Source: Turritopsis dohrnii (lineage: Eukaryota > Cnidaria > Hydrozoa > Anthoathecata > Oceaniidae). Taken from it: a stretch of DNA of 64,000 nt. The first letter of the stretch is position 1. Each line of letters begins with the position of its first letter. The position numbers were made by a program, and so were the translations under genes. Below are positions 1 to 46,957 of the stretch, piece by piece. Below the pieces are notes generated by a model, which worked only from the letters and a program-made list of their open reading frames with translations, was not told the origin of the DNA and searched no databases. The DNA lies in contig BQMF02000051.1 of assembly GCA_027922465.2 (NCBI GenBank), positions 1,054,001 through 1,118,000 of the forward strand, in the 5' to 3' direction.

Positions 1-2764
1 ATAGATTATACACAGTTCATTCATAGGTTAAATTCAGCCAGTCAAGTGTATCATTATTTTCATTTTTTCAATGATTTCGTCATTTTCATTTCTTTCATAA
101 AAATTATTATTTGTTTTCATTTTTTATCAGAAAATATTTTTTATCAGGAACATTATTACCTTTTTCTTTTCAGTTCATTAAAAGATTTTAAAATAGTAAA
201 ATTGTACAGAAACAGTTTAGTTGCTCGAATATCTTTGCCTTCTTTGGAATATTTTCACTAATATACAATTTCAAATACAACTAAAATACAATTTTGAATA
301 CAAAATCTTAAATCATGAATTCAGATAATTTGTAGAAATTGATTTTTGATTTTGATTTCTGAATGTTTTTTTTCGTTCCTTACTACCTGGATTATAACAA
401 CTTTATCAAGTAGTGCACCTTCAGATTTTTCAGATTTACCTGGTTACATTGTGTTTGGAAATATACATTAGTGCTATTTTATCTTCATCCCATCATTCAT
501 TGCTTTTGTTTATTCCGCATAAAATCGTTTCAATACTATGTTGTTAAGAAAAATACATCAAATATTCAAAACGTGTCATTTTTTGCCATTTTATTCTTTA
601 AAATTGTCATTTTTTGTCATTTTTTATGACATACATGACTTGACAAGCTGTAAATTTGTCCCATAATTAGTATAATTAGTCTTGACCAAAACCATTTAAT
701 CAAGTTTACATTGTTCAGTTGAACATTTCTTTTGTTTTCACATTTGGATCTAAGTTGTGAAGGCAAGGAACGCTATTATCCCGGTAAGGACATTGCTTCA
801 GACATCTACCTTTGCAGTTGCATGCGCTTCTCACTGCAATGTTTCTTTCCTGACTATTTTCATTACTTATCATCAAATTTATTTTTACTATGTTTTACTA
901 TTCTTACCAATATCTCTTTAATTTCAGTGAATTAAGAAATATAATTAATTGATATACTTGGAAAATGTTATCCTCGTCGTCTTCTCTTTCTTCTTCATCA
1001 TCATCAATTTCAACTGCAGAAATATTGTACAATGACAAGTGGATTGCTACCTTAAAATCAGGGAGATATTTAAAAATTTTTTAAAAAAGCTGTTGTTTTT
1101 ATTCTTTGTTTTCTGTTTGATTTAGAAGCATTTATAAAAATATGATATAAACAATTTTCAATCACTTCAGTAAAACAAGTGTGTGACTACCAGACGATCT
1201 GTCACTTTATCACCGGTAATATACTTACCACAAAAATAAAGCCTGGCACAGGAGTCGAACCTGCTGCACTTGTTTTAGCAAAGTGAAATAAATTGTTAAC
1301 ATATGATGTAGAATCCATTTTCAAATAAGCCAACAGTATTAGTTTATCAAACATAATTTTTCATGATTTATGTAGACTTTCGTATATATAATTTGTTAAG
1401 AAAGAGTCTGTTTTAAAAGGATTTGATATTTCGATAAATTCATCATGTTTATCAAGATTTATTGATTAGTCTTTATAGATAGATTTATTGAAATATTGAT
1501 TTTTAAAAAGTTGTATTTTTCAAAAGTTAATTTTTTTGCACATATGAATAAACACGATTATGGTTTTTGTCTGTATAGTCAAGTAAAAACTACCTAGCTT
1601 CCTCAGTTGGGAAAAAGAAACGAAAAAAACCTGATAACGTTATCTATTTTTCTATCTCTTATTCGTCTTTCTCTTTGAATGAGAGGATGGTATTTCACTT
1701 AAGGTTCCTCCTGTTTCGTTGCTGAAAAAGCAAATCACCATTTTGAATTGCATTAATCTCTAAGTCATCATACGAGGGAATATTGAACTTATTGGTAGCT
1801 ATATTTTAAAAAGCAATGGAAATAAAAGAATACTTATAAGAATACTTATAGTAGGACTTCACAGCGACTACAGGACATAGAACCACAGTTATGGCTATCA
1901 TCTTACTAAAAGCATGGTTCTTGAGTGGGGATTCCCGTACAAAAACTGCTGAGTCATCTTTTCGTGCGACTCTCTTATCATCGCACATTATCTTTAAATG
2001 TGAATTTAAAACTAATCAGTTCCACACAAGTCATAACTTGACCGAGCATCGTACAGTGATGAATAATTTGATACAGTCTGGAAATTCCCGAAATTACTCC
2101 CTTCTTTAATTCATTACCGCTTTATAATTCACTATGACGTTTCGGAGCCAGAAAAACAGTTTTTTAAGACATATCGTTCACCAATATCTTGCACATGTTT
2201 ATGCTTTCAGTATGTATGTATGTTTGGGCCAATTCCTTCACTAGTGATTTGTGCTGCAATGACAATTTCATTTGTTTGTTTGTTTTTAATATCTTTAACT
2301 TTCGGTGTAATATTCATTAAATGAAATGAACATGTTTCATGCATTTATTGATAAGACGTATTCACCAGTTAATGTTTTGATACTATAATACATTTCTGCT
2401 GTGTGATATTGAAAGTTTTTTTCACAGCAAAGTTTCCTTTACTATCAAAACTTTACCTTCTTTTTCAAGAATTTTTCCCAGAGTCAGCTAAACATCAATA
2501 TTTCCTCCATAAGGAATGTTCTTATGGTTATATTTCCATTGCAATTTAGTAGACAAAGTCTTAAAATTCTTCTTCAAAGCTTTTTCGAATTCTACAATTT
2601 CCTCAAAACATAAACCAAACGGTTCGAGAACGATTCACGTGTTCGGTGTGCATATTTTACTGACTTTTTAAAGAAATTTTAAAGATAATTGAATTGGGAA
2701 GTTTTAAATATAAAACGGCTAAAATAACTTCTAAAAAAAATCAAAAGTATAAAAAGCTTATCAT

Positions 2765-3100
2765 TTTTATATATTTCCCCGTAGGGCGAAATATATGTTA
2801 AAATCGGCATTTTCCTTCTCCTTCTTCTTCTCCTTCTTCTCTGTTCACTTTTATAGCCGCGGTTCGGTATTGAATTTTTGCCTAGCCAAACTAGATAAGA
2901 ATAGAGGCTAGTCTACAGCACGCCATTTTTTTCAGTCAGTGCAGTAGAAGATTTTTGCTTTTTTTCTGGTAGCTTTTAAAATGATTCAATAGATGAAACG
3001 TTAAATGATGTTAAATGATGGAAATGAATCGTTTTAGTTCAGTGTTGTCTTAAAAAGCTTCGTAAAAACTTTTGAATTAAATGAACGCGTAAAAACCAGA
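2765..3100. repeat. Interspersed repeat, second copy at 10900-11500
   Basis: The block opens with a palindromic motif around GGGCGAAATATATG and a pyrimidine tract (CCTTCTCC repeats), then shares GCCTAGCCAA, GGCTAGTCT and GTCAGTGCAGT landmarks in the same order with 10900-11500. The second copy has about 300 bp of extra sequence containing a tRNA-like segment. Class unknown. Confidence 0.6.
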
Positions 3101-3149
3101 AAGAATTGATATATCAATGGTCAATGATGTTTTATTATTGTTGTGATGA

Positions 3150-4330
3150 TTGGTAATTAATTTGCTTCGAACAGCAAACCATTGAAGCTGTGGTTTCAGT
3201 GCAAAGGTGAAAATTCATTATCAATAGCCAGGCTGAAGATTTATTTTTATTATACATCTTGATATATAATGTAGCCCAACTGCACTGAAATCACAATGTA
3301 CCAGCCATAAAGGAAACCCATTTCATGTGGAGAACAACCAGTTCAATCAGTTTGATAATTCAAAAAGTACATACAAAAACAGCAAGTAAAAACGTGATGC
3401 CGTATATGCAATAAGAAGTTCACAAAACCAATTACGTATAACTTGATAATGTAAGCCTGTGCCTTACGAAAAGCTTTGTATGTATATTTGTAGTTTTACA
3501 TGTGTTTTTAATACAATAATTACGTATAATATTTTAAAACACACAGGATTGAGACACATAATAACTTGAAAGAATCTGGTCGGATGTGCTTCACTGGATA
3601 GTCATTTAATCCTACAACAGAAACATAGTTTACTTTGGATGAATTCCATGGTATACTGTTTTGATACATACTGTATGTCACTTGGGATTTATATATGAAG
3701 GTCGTTCTTACCACAAAATAAACAATGAGTGTGAACATATTTTTTTGAACATAGATGTTTATTCTGGATACTTGAATTTAGTTTTATAAATTGTCACTTT
3801 AAGCCCATCTTTTTTTTTGAAAATAATTATTCTGTCCTAATTTGAAATGTTACACGTAACATTTGTTAGTAGAGATTTTGATTTTGCTTTTGATAGTTAT
3901 TTGCTTATATGTCTACCCGAAAGTATACTGTGGTATCAAAATTAGGTTTAACAATTTTCTTTTCTTCTTTTGTACAGAAAACCTATACAAAAATTTGATT
4001 GTATAATGTTGTAAGATAATTTTATCCAAGTTACAAAAAGCAAGTGTTCTCTCAAATTACATTGTTTACCGTGATTTTATGGTATAAAGGATAGGAACTT
4101 GTCAAGCTTCTGCAACAATAAAGATCATACATATTATGTTATGATGAAATTGTCTTACACATTGATGGGGTTGTTGATATGCAGTTGTTTAAGGGGAAAT
4201 ATTAGTCGCATTTTAGCTACGTGTCCATAGTAACTTCTCAGTCACTTTTTAACTCCTCAGCAAAAAATATTTCGAGAAACCTTATCATTTGGCCGTGAAC
4301 AACTTCATATCATAATAAGTTCAAAGTAAG
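3150..4330. repeat. Interspersed repeat, direct copy of 13330-14150 plus 18115-18345
   Basis: Matching landmarks in the same order include AACGTGATG, CAGAAACATAGTTTACT, AGATGTTTATTCTG and TTTTATCCAA. The homologous copy in intron 7 of the ABC transporter is split: it stops near 14150 and resumes near 18115 (ACTTGTCAAG...GATCATACAT), with the Harbinger element and its flanks between. The pair is clearly diverged, and I see no coding capacity, so the class is unknown. Confidence 0.6.
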
Positions 4331-4556
4331 TTTTTTTGTGGTATTAAATTCAATCTGAGTATCAGGTTGATGGTATTTATACTGTAATTATTTAATGATT
4401 TAATCATTTTTCTCATGGTTATCAATGTACACACAATAATTGATAAAACGCTTGCAACTTTGGGGAAATATATAGTCGCATTTTTGCGAATCTTGTTATG
4501 AATTAATATTGGAAGTGGCCTTTTTGTATTACATTTTGCATAGAGTTTTGGGTCCG

Positions 4557-4695
4557 TCATTAACTATTCTGAATAAACAAATAATCCGAAATCTGAACGG
4601 ACTTTCCGAAAACGGCAAAAAACTGTTACGGAGAGAAATAGATAGATAGAATGTCTAAATCAAACAATTTCCTTCGCTAAGACGCGGAAATTGAA
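4557..4695 (-). repeat. Inverted copy of 14158-14276
   Basis: Reverse complement of this block matches 14158-14276 closely (GACATTCTATCTATC, CCGTTTTCGGAAAGTCCG and other landmarks). The intron copy is interrupted exactly at its end by the Harbinger element that starts at 14277. Confidence 0.6.
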
Positions 4696-5411
4696 TTAGT
4701 TTAAGAAAATATGAAAGAGCAAACATTTTAGATAAAACATTAAATTGAAGAATGATCACACAAGATTTGGACACGAAGAACAACAATGTGATATGGCTAT
4801 CTTGCTTACACGGAAATCCAATTGCATGTCTTTTTAAGGAAAGATCCACCAAAAATTAGTGTATTGAGTTCACTTGTTTATTAAATCATATTGAAGGGTT
4901 TAAAGCTAAAACATGTGCAAAATTTCAGGTTGTGCTTCAAAATCCATGTCGTTCCCTTCACTAAAATAACACAAAACTGATATGAAAATGAACCGAAGCC
5001 GGTGTTAATAGATTTCTTGCTTGCGAGTTTTAGCGTTCGAATATCCTAAAAAACGTAATATAAACCAAAAAAAGATACGATAAAACATTATGCCTTCCAC
5101 CTACAATACCATGCTTTGCAGCGGGAAAAAAAGCAAATAAGCTAATTATTGTACACCTCCGTGTAACAGCAACACGAAAAGTTGGATGATGATAATGAGG
5201 ATGAGGATGATGATGATGAACAAAATCAAAAACTGATTTTCGCCTATCTCGTGAAACTACTATGCCTCGCTCACTTGCTCACGCTCACTGCCGGGGTAAA
5301 AATTAATAATACAAGTAAAGGATTCAAATTTATGATTCAAATTATTGTCTATACACATCACATTACTTTCCCATTTGTTTTCAGGTATTGGAGTGATTGC
5401 TTCCAGTTAAA

Positions 5412-41152
<35,741 letters not shown>

Positions 41153-41474
41153 CGTGAACTTAGTTGGTTTTTAACTAAAAAAACTGACGTATTGTTCTGT
41201 GGCAAACCAAAAGCAAAACATGCCCAATTCATCGCAGATAAATTTTCCAGAAGCAATGTACATATGATTGATTGCTTGTATGTGTGATGTGCAATGGAGA
41301 TGTTTTAAAAGAATGATATTATCAGCATCAACAACTATTTTATATCTTTTAATTGATCAATAGTGAATTGAATTTTCACTTACACCGTCAGCCAGAAATC
41401 TGCATTCAAGTTGAGAATTGTTGTTTCCTACATCGTTTACTCTTGGTTGGAATGCATCAGGTAAACTCGATATA

Positions 41475-41664
41475 TTGTCGTAAACGAGAAATCACTTGTA
41501 ATTTCCCGGTGTGTTCCTTCCAGCTCGACGAAACACATTGGTCTCCAGCTCCTCCTTTTGTTTATTAAATTGTCGTAAACGAGAAAGCACTTGTAATTTC
41601 CCGGTGTATTCCTTCCAGCTCGACGAAACATAATGGTTTCCAGCTCCTTCTTTTGTTTATTAAA
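41475..41664 (+). repeat. Tandem duplication, 2 x 95 bp
   Basis: Unit begins TTGTCGTAAACGAGAAA and repeats at 41570 with about five differences. It lies about 320 bp after the ABC transporter stop codon, so it may be in the 3' UTR. Confidence 0.85.
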
Positions 41665-41834
41665 TTTGTCACTCTTCCCTGGGCGCCTTCTTCGAGCATG
41701 TTTCTTCAGGTGTAATAATGACTGTAATCAAGGTAGCAGAATATTCAAGACAGAAACAGATTTACTTAGGCTTACTACAGTAATTATGCCTATTTCGTGC
41801 TAAGAAGCAATTTTAAGTCAGACCAATATTTACC

Positions 41835-42003
41835 CAGTAGGTACCGTTATCAAGAACGGTAAGCTGTAATAACAGGAATCGCTCAACTGGACAACCATCC
41901 TAGATATCATTCCAACTCTCGCTGGCATGACTCGGTCGCAGGGATTAAACCCGCGACCTCCCGAACAGGAAGTGATCACTCTACCACAAGGCTATCGTGC
42001 TGC
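41835..42003 (-). repeat. tRNA-derived SINE, copy 1
   Basis: The minus strand carries an A box (TAGCCTTGTGGTAGAG, 41979-41994) and a B box (GGGTTTAATCCC, 41941-41952) at tRNA-like spacing. The tail includes CCGCTCAACT-type sequence shared with the copy at 59235-59526. Confidence 0.8.
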
Positions 42004-42870
42004 TTGAAAAGAAATTTGATCGAGTATGATTGATTCTTATTAACGTTTGCATGTAAAATGTAATTCAAGATCCCTTGAAAAAGGCTTAGCAACAAGAATC
42101 ATCAGAACATCATAAAAAAACAAACTGCTTGTGGAATTAAATTCACTTAAAAGATGTTATATACTGCTTTCATAATGAATTGTCTGCACAGTAATGCATT
42201 GGAAGCCCAAAATTTCTTTCTCCTGAAAAAAAAAAATGATAAGAAAATAGGCAGCTGTTATGATTTTCCTTTACATTTGTAAGTTTTGGGAAGTTTTTAA
42301 ATATCGTTAATAATCTAATTATTCATTTATTCTCGTTTTGAATTCTGCATAGAATACAATGTAGATAGAAGATTAGGAATCGCACTTCCTCCTTTCCATT
42401 TCAGCATTGAAAAATGAATTTCTGCCCGTCAAGCAATCCAATTTGTTTCAGAATTCTAAAAGTCATGGTTATGGAAATATGCTTTATTTAGCAGAATGAA
42501 AAATAAAATTGAATGCGAATTTTCACCACTTCCCTTTAAGTTAGATATACGCAGTCACAAGAGAAATAGCAAACATTAGCCTGGACATTAGCTGACGTAC
42601 ATGAGTTTTGAGCAACAGATGCCGTGATAAATAGATTACTTGAAAAACACTTTCCAACTTTTAGTTGAAACGTCATTACCTGGAAAAACTCAAAAGGCGG
42701 CCATGCCTACCTCTAAGAATGATGAACGTCTCAGTCAATTTGGTCGATTTGTTGATAAAGATTTTACTTAATTTTTGTTGTTAATGTAAAAAAGCCTTGT
42801 GTTGTGTTGAAATCTTTGAAGTTATACTATGAAACAAAATACGTTAAAAGTGTAAAATCTTTTTATTTTA

Positions 42871-42912
42871 GCATAAGCTTTTCGGTACAACCATCTTCAG
42901 TGCAAAATAATA
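42871..42912 (-). ncRNA. Hammerhead-ribozyme-like core at the Penelope 3' end (minus strand)
   Basis: The minus strand reads CTGAAGA (42900-42894), a small GGT-TGT-ACC hairpin, then GAAA (42883-42880), the CUGANGA...GAAA core of hammerhead ribozymes. A very short AGC/GCT helix III with a TTAT loop follows. Hammerheads with minimal helix III are established in Penelope-like elements. Helix I is A/U-rich and poorly resolved by eye. Confidence 0.6.
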
Positions 42913-43186
42913 AGTAAATAGGTTAAAAAGTTAAGTTACATTATATACAAGTTTAAAAAGAAACGCTTTTAAAAATTTTTGAAAAATAAAATTTTTAAAA
43001 AGAATAATATCCCTAAGGGAGTATATCTATTTATAAAAATGAGCAAAAAGGGGAAAAAACACACGCGAAAGAGAGCGTTATCCACTGAAAAGACACACAA
43101 TAACGTGACGTTTCAATAGAGTACGCAACAGTACACATGCGTTCTCCCCCTGACCGATTATGCTATAGGAAAAGTCAATGTAAAAA

Positions 43187-45118
43187 CTACGTCACTCCAT
43201 GTCGAAATAGGATTAATTTATTTGAGTCCAATTGGTCATTTAACGTAGGTCTCTTGAGGGCGATCAATGATGCTTCCAGGTTTTTCCGTTTTCGGGTATT
43301 TTCAGGCGCAGTCATAACAATCTTCCACTCAAATTTATGTTCTGGAAAGTCTCGTAGGTGTTTAGCGGGTTCAGAGTCCTTTCTTGGGTCTTCATGTTCA
43401 TTCCATCTTGTCTGGACGTTTCTCATTGTTTCGCCTATATAGTTCTTGTTACAGGAGCAGATTCCCTCATAAATTCTGCATGCAGGGTACGGATTTTTAT
43501 CTTTCAATCTGAACAATTGTTTGACCTTTTTCGTCGACCATTTGATTGCGAAATTTATTTTGTCATTAGTAAAAGCGTTCAATTTGTTAAGAAAACGTTT
43601 CGCCAAGTTCTCGTTAGACTCACAGAATGGAAGATCGACCAAAATAAACTTCTTTGGCTCTTTGAAGAAAAACTCCGGAATTAGAAGTTCTTCATCTGAG
43701 TCAGAGGGGTCTATTGTATTTTCGAACTGTTCAAATACACTTTTTGTAAATCGATATGGAAATGCCGCCTTTGAAAATTTGGCCATTATTCTTGATTTTT
43801 CTACGTCAAAATTCATACTGATGCGATAGGATCTGTTCAAATCACCATTTATCGCATTTCGTTTGTACCGCTTAGGCACCTTAGAGCTCCAATGGCTTGG
43901 TAATTTGTTCGGTTTTCTGTGTACCGATGTCACGATCGCGTTGTTAATGTTGACAAGGTTTGTATCGAGGAACTTTGATGGACTACATTCCACTGTGAAG
44001 TTTATATTCGGATGGTAGTCGTTAATTGCTTCGAAGAGGAGATCAGGCTGGTCAGTACGTCTGCGTGTAATTACGTCATCAACAAAACGTTTATACAATT
44101 TCGGTTCCATTGGCTTAACCGTATCCATTTCTAGCTTGGTGAGATAGATATTGGAGAAGGTTACTGAAAGAGGTCCGCCCATTGTACAACCATCTTTTTG
44201 CTTGTAATAGGTGGAGTTGAATATAAAAGTACTTTCAGTTGTGAGCTTCAGGAGAAGGCGTCTCAGAATTAAACGTGAACAAATCTTTGGAAGTTTATCA
44301 TTTTTGTATATTTCATCTAGGATGTATTCAATCGTTTCTATGACAGGCACATTGGTGAACAATGATTCGACATCATATGATACATACTCTTCGTTTGGCT
44401 GAAGAGGTGGCTCTGCTTGTATTAGCTTTGGAAAATCTTGGGTATTGTGGATGATGTATTCATTATTAGCATAAAGTGGCTTTAAGTACTCTGAAATCAC
44501 CTGGGCTGCGTTGTACATACATGTGCCAGTTTGGGCAATAATAGGACGAAATTTGAGCGAATCTACCGTAATGCTTGAAATATCGTCAAATTTATGCGTC
44601 TTTGCTGTACCATACAGCTGCGCTGGTGTGTTGGAAACTGCACACATCTTTTCGTAATGCTCGTATTTCTTGAAATTTCGGTAAATAAAGTTTTTGAAGC
44701 TTTTTAGGTCTTGTAAAGTCCTGTCTTCAGTTTTCTCGTAAACCCCTTTGGTGATACCCTCATCAATCATATCCAGTATCTTTCGTATATAATCAGTTTT
44801 ATCCATGATGATAACACACGAGTCCTTATCTCCAGGAATAACAACAATGTCATCATTTTTAACGAGTCGACTGACGTTCGAATAGGTGAAGTCTTTTGAA
44901 AAATATATGTTTTTCGTGAATATATCACAATATGCTCTAAAAAATTCGTGGAGGTCTTCCTTTTCTTCGTTGGCAACGGAGCTGTCGATAGACTGAACAA
45001 GAGATTCGAGACTCGACGCGACTGTCTTTTTAACATGTCTGTTTTTATCGACAAAGCTGTGATCTAGTCCATAGCTCAACTGCCACAATTCTTTCTTGCT
45101 AAGTTGGATTGAAGACAA
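43187..45118 (-). CDS. Penelope-like reverse transcriptase with C-terminal GIY-YIG endonuclease, N-terminally truncated
   Basis: An uninterrupted 643-codon frame. Reverse transcriptase motifs in order (numbered from the first open codon): RPIIAQTG (191), YDVESLFTNVP (248), CTMGGPLSVTFSN (311), the catalytic RFVDD (344-348), and HRKPNKLP (400). A C-terminal GIY-YIG-type nuclease follows: GICSCNKNYIGET with downstream R and H. The first open codon is TTG, not ATG, right at the junction with the inverted copy, so the true N-terminus is lost. No internal stop is present, which suggests a young insertion. Such proteins copy their RNA onto chromosomal DNA ends made by the nuclease. Confidence 0.9.
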   Translation of the reverse strand: MSSIQLSKKELWQLSYGLDHSFVDKNRHVKKTVASSLESLVQSIDSSVANEEKEDLHEFFRAYCDIFTKNIYFSKDFTYSNVSRLVKNDDIVVIPGDKDSCVIIMDKTDYIRKILDMIDEGITKGVYEKTEDRTLQDLKSFKNFIYRNFKKYEHYEKMCAVSNTPAQLYGTAKTHKFDDISSITVDSLKFRPIIAQTGTCMYNAAQVISEYLKPLYANNEYIIHNTQDFPKLIQAEPPLQPNEEYVSYDVESLFTNVPVIETIEYILDEIYKNDKLPKICSRLILRRLLLKLTTESTFIFNSTYYKQKDGCTMGGPLSVTFSNIYLTKLEMDTVKPMEPKLYKRFVDDVITRRRTDQPDLLFEAINDYHPNINFTVECSPSKFLDTNLVNINNAIVTSVHRKPNKLPSHWSSKVPKRYKRNAINGDLNRSYRISMNFDVEKSRIMAKFSKAAFPYRFTKSVFEQFENTIDPSDSDEELLIPEFFFKEPKKFILVDLPFCESNENLAKRFLNKLNAFTNDKINFAIKWSTKKVKQLFRLKDKNPYPACRIYEGICSCNKNYIGETMRNVQTRWNEHEDPRKDSEPAKHLRDFPEHKFEWKIVMTAPENTRKRKNLEASLIALKRPTLNDQLDSNKLILFRHGVT

Positions 45119-45184
45119 GTTAATAACAAGTTAATATAACAAGTTAATAACAAGTTAATAACAGGTATATCATAGGGTTTATGT

Positions 45185-45702
45185 CTACGAGACTTTCCAG
45201 AACATAAATTTGAGTGGAAGATTGTTATGACTGCGCCTGAAAATACCCGAAAACGGAAAAACCTGGAAGCATCATTGATCGCCCTCAAGAGACCTACGTT
45301 AAATGACCAATTGGACTCAAATAAATTAATCCTATTTCGACATGGAGTGACGTAGTTTTTACATTGACTTTTCCTATAGCATAATCGGTCAGGGGGAGAA
45401 CGCATGTGTACTGTTGCGTACTCTATTGAAACGTCACATTATTGTGTGTCTTTTCAGTGGATGACGCTCTCTTTCGCGTGTGTTTTTTCCCCTTTTTGCT
45501 CATTTTTATAAATAGATATACTCCCTTAGGGATATTATTCTTTTTACATTTTTTAAAAATTTTTAAAAACGTTTCTTTTTAAACTTGTATATAATGTAAC
45601 TTAACTTTTTAACCTATTTACTTATTATTTTGCACTGAAGATGGTTGTACCGAAAAGCTTATGCTAAAATAAAAAGATTTTACACTTTTAACTTTTAAAA
45701 TA
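45185..45702 (+). repeat. Inverted partial copy of the Penelope 3' end
   Basis: Nearly identical, on the + strand, to the reverse complement of 42843-43355. It includes the last ~55 codons of the protein (ending at 45354) and the 3' region. Being 5'-truncated it encodes no enzyme. Confidence 0.88.
45624..45668 (+). ncRNA. Hammerhead-ribozyme-like core (plus strand)
   Basis: CTGAAGA (45635-45641), hairpin GGT-TGT-ACC, GAAA (45652-45655), then AGC-TTAT-GCT. Mirror of the minus-strand core at 42871-42912 in the facing copy. Confidence 0.6.
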
Positions 45703-46957
45703 TGGCAAATACTTCATCACGAAACAAAATACATTCTTTAAGTTTGAGAGGGTGTGGTTTTAACCAATCTAGAGGGACAAAATTTCAAAAACAATGTAAC
45801 TTAATCGGAAACGAGGCAAGGACATTTAGTCAAGATGCGGTTAAACTGAAACTGAAGAAATGTCTATCAATTTTTTTAAAAGACGTCAACACACAACAAA
45901 AACAAAAAAATCCTTGAGTAAATTATTTTTGCGGCTGCAGTTGTCAGGGAAAAGCCCTACTACTGAAAACCTGAAGCTGTCAGGGAAAAACCTGTCAGGG
46001 AAAAGTTATAGCTGTTATCACAGTCGTAATAGGGAGCTTAAGCAATCGCAACGGCAACGAAGGTGATCATATATACGTTTTTGTTTTTATAAGGAACACC
46101 CTTGTAAGGAATTTGAGGCTGAAAAAAAACTTGAAAATTATGAAACTACTAAGAAACTGGACAGGCTGAAATACAAGAAAAAGAAATTAACAAACAATTG
46201 TGTGACAAGTGTGTGCAAAACAGCAGGATTCAAATATACATCATGTTTACATGAGGAACAGAAGCAGCTAAAAAAAACAAGGAACTCGTTTAGGAATTAT
46301 GAGGCTGAAACTTTTTGAAGAAATAAGAAACAGCAGGCTCAGAGCCAATTATTGTAAGGTTCCTTATAAACAAAACACGTTGTGAAACCTTTCATGGTCT
46401 TTATGGTGACTTGATACTTTTCCAGTTGCTATCACTTTATCTAATAAAAAAACGTTTATTATTAGCGGAATGATCTTAATTGTTTTTTTTTCTTTTTGCT
46501 GATGTCATGGCAGTTGCATAAGCTCTCGAGTGACGTTCTCATGTGTTCGATAATAACATCTTGGTTTTGCAAAATAATTTCGTTTCATTGGTACAAATTC
46601 AAAATAATAAAAGCTTTCGTTCAATTCTTTTTTTTTTTTTTTTCTCGTAGTTATACGGTCATCACTTAATAGATCTTCTTGTTTTCCGCCTGTGTAAATA
46701 TTTTTAATAAAAACAAAAACAGACATTTCATTACCAGACTGTTTATGCAAATCCTTATGCGAAGTTCTAAAGCAGGGTTTAAGTAAGATGTTTGTCATCC
46801 ATTCACAAGCTTTATATTTTCAAACTGGTTCAGTGTTGTTTTCTTTTCTTTTTACGAAAAGAAAAGAAAACGTTCTGTTGGTTTTATTGAAGTTTAGTAA
46901 GACTTTATTTTGGAAAGGATAAGCCTCTTTACGTCTTCGTGATCAAGGAATCAAGTT

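Larger units (their letters stand above)
1..5411. other. Non-coding flank upstream of the ABC transporter gene
   Basis: AT-rich DNA without a supportable gene. Only short open frames occur and none shows a recognisable domain or convincing exon boundaries. Positions 1-2760 hold nothing I can name apart from a tRNA-like B box on the minus strand near 1240-1265 (reverse of GAGTCGAACC), probably a decayed SINE tail. From about 2765 to 5310 the sequence is made of interspersed repeats that recur inside the introns of the downstream gene. The first coding exon begins at 5412 and is preceded by a possible 3' splice site (TTTTCAG ending at 5383), so a separate 5' UTR exon may lie in this flank. Confidence 0.6.
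42839..45120 (-). mobile_element. Penelope-like retroelement, 5'-truncated
   Basis: The minus-strand element has an open frame (43187-45118), a 3' region of about 350 bp and a hammerhead-like core near its 3' end. Its 5' side stops abruptly in the coding region at a short TAATAACAAGTT repeat (45119-45165), beyond which lies an inverted partial copy of the 3' end (45185-45702). Inverted partial copies are a known arrangement for Penelope-like elements. A GAAACAAAATAC word occurs on both flanks (42831-42842, 45721-45732), but not immediately at the ends. Confidence 0.85.
41153..46957. other. Intergenic region between the ABC transporter and aminopeptidase genes
   Basis: Contains the 95-bp tandem duplication (41475-41664), a SINE (41835-42003), the Penelope-like element with its inverted partial copy (42839-45702), and 45703-46957 with only small unconvincing frames. 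A motif AGCTTAAGCAATCGCA near 46034 recurs at 56288 as part of a dispersed repeat. I could not define either promoter. Confidence 0.6.

Noticed and set aside
1806..2109. Overlapping small frames on both strands in the upstream flank
   Set aside because: Short, no homology recognisable and no splice support; expected by chance in this composition.
41941..42000. tRNA gene on the minus strand
   Set aside because: A and B boxes are present but no cloverleaf arms or anticodon stem; it is shared with a second copy at 59235-59526, so it is a SINE.
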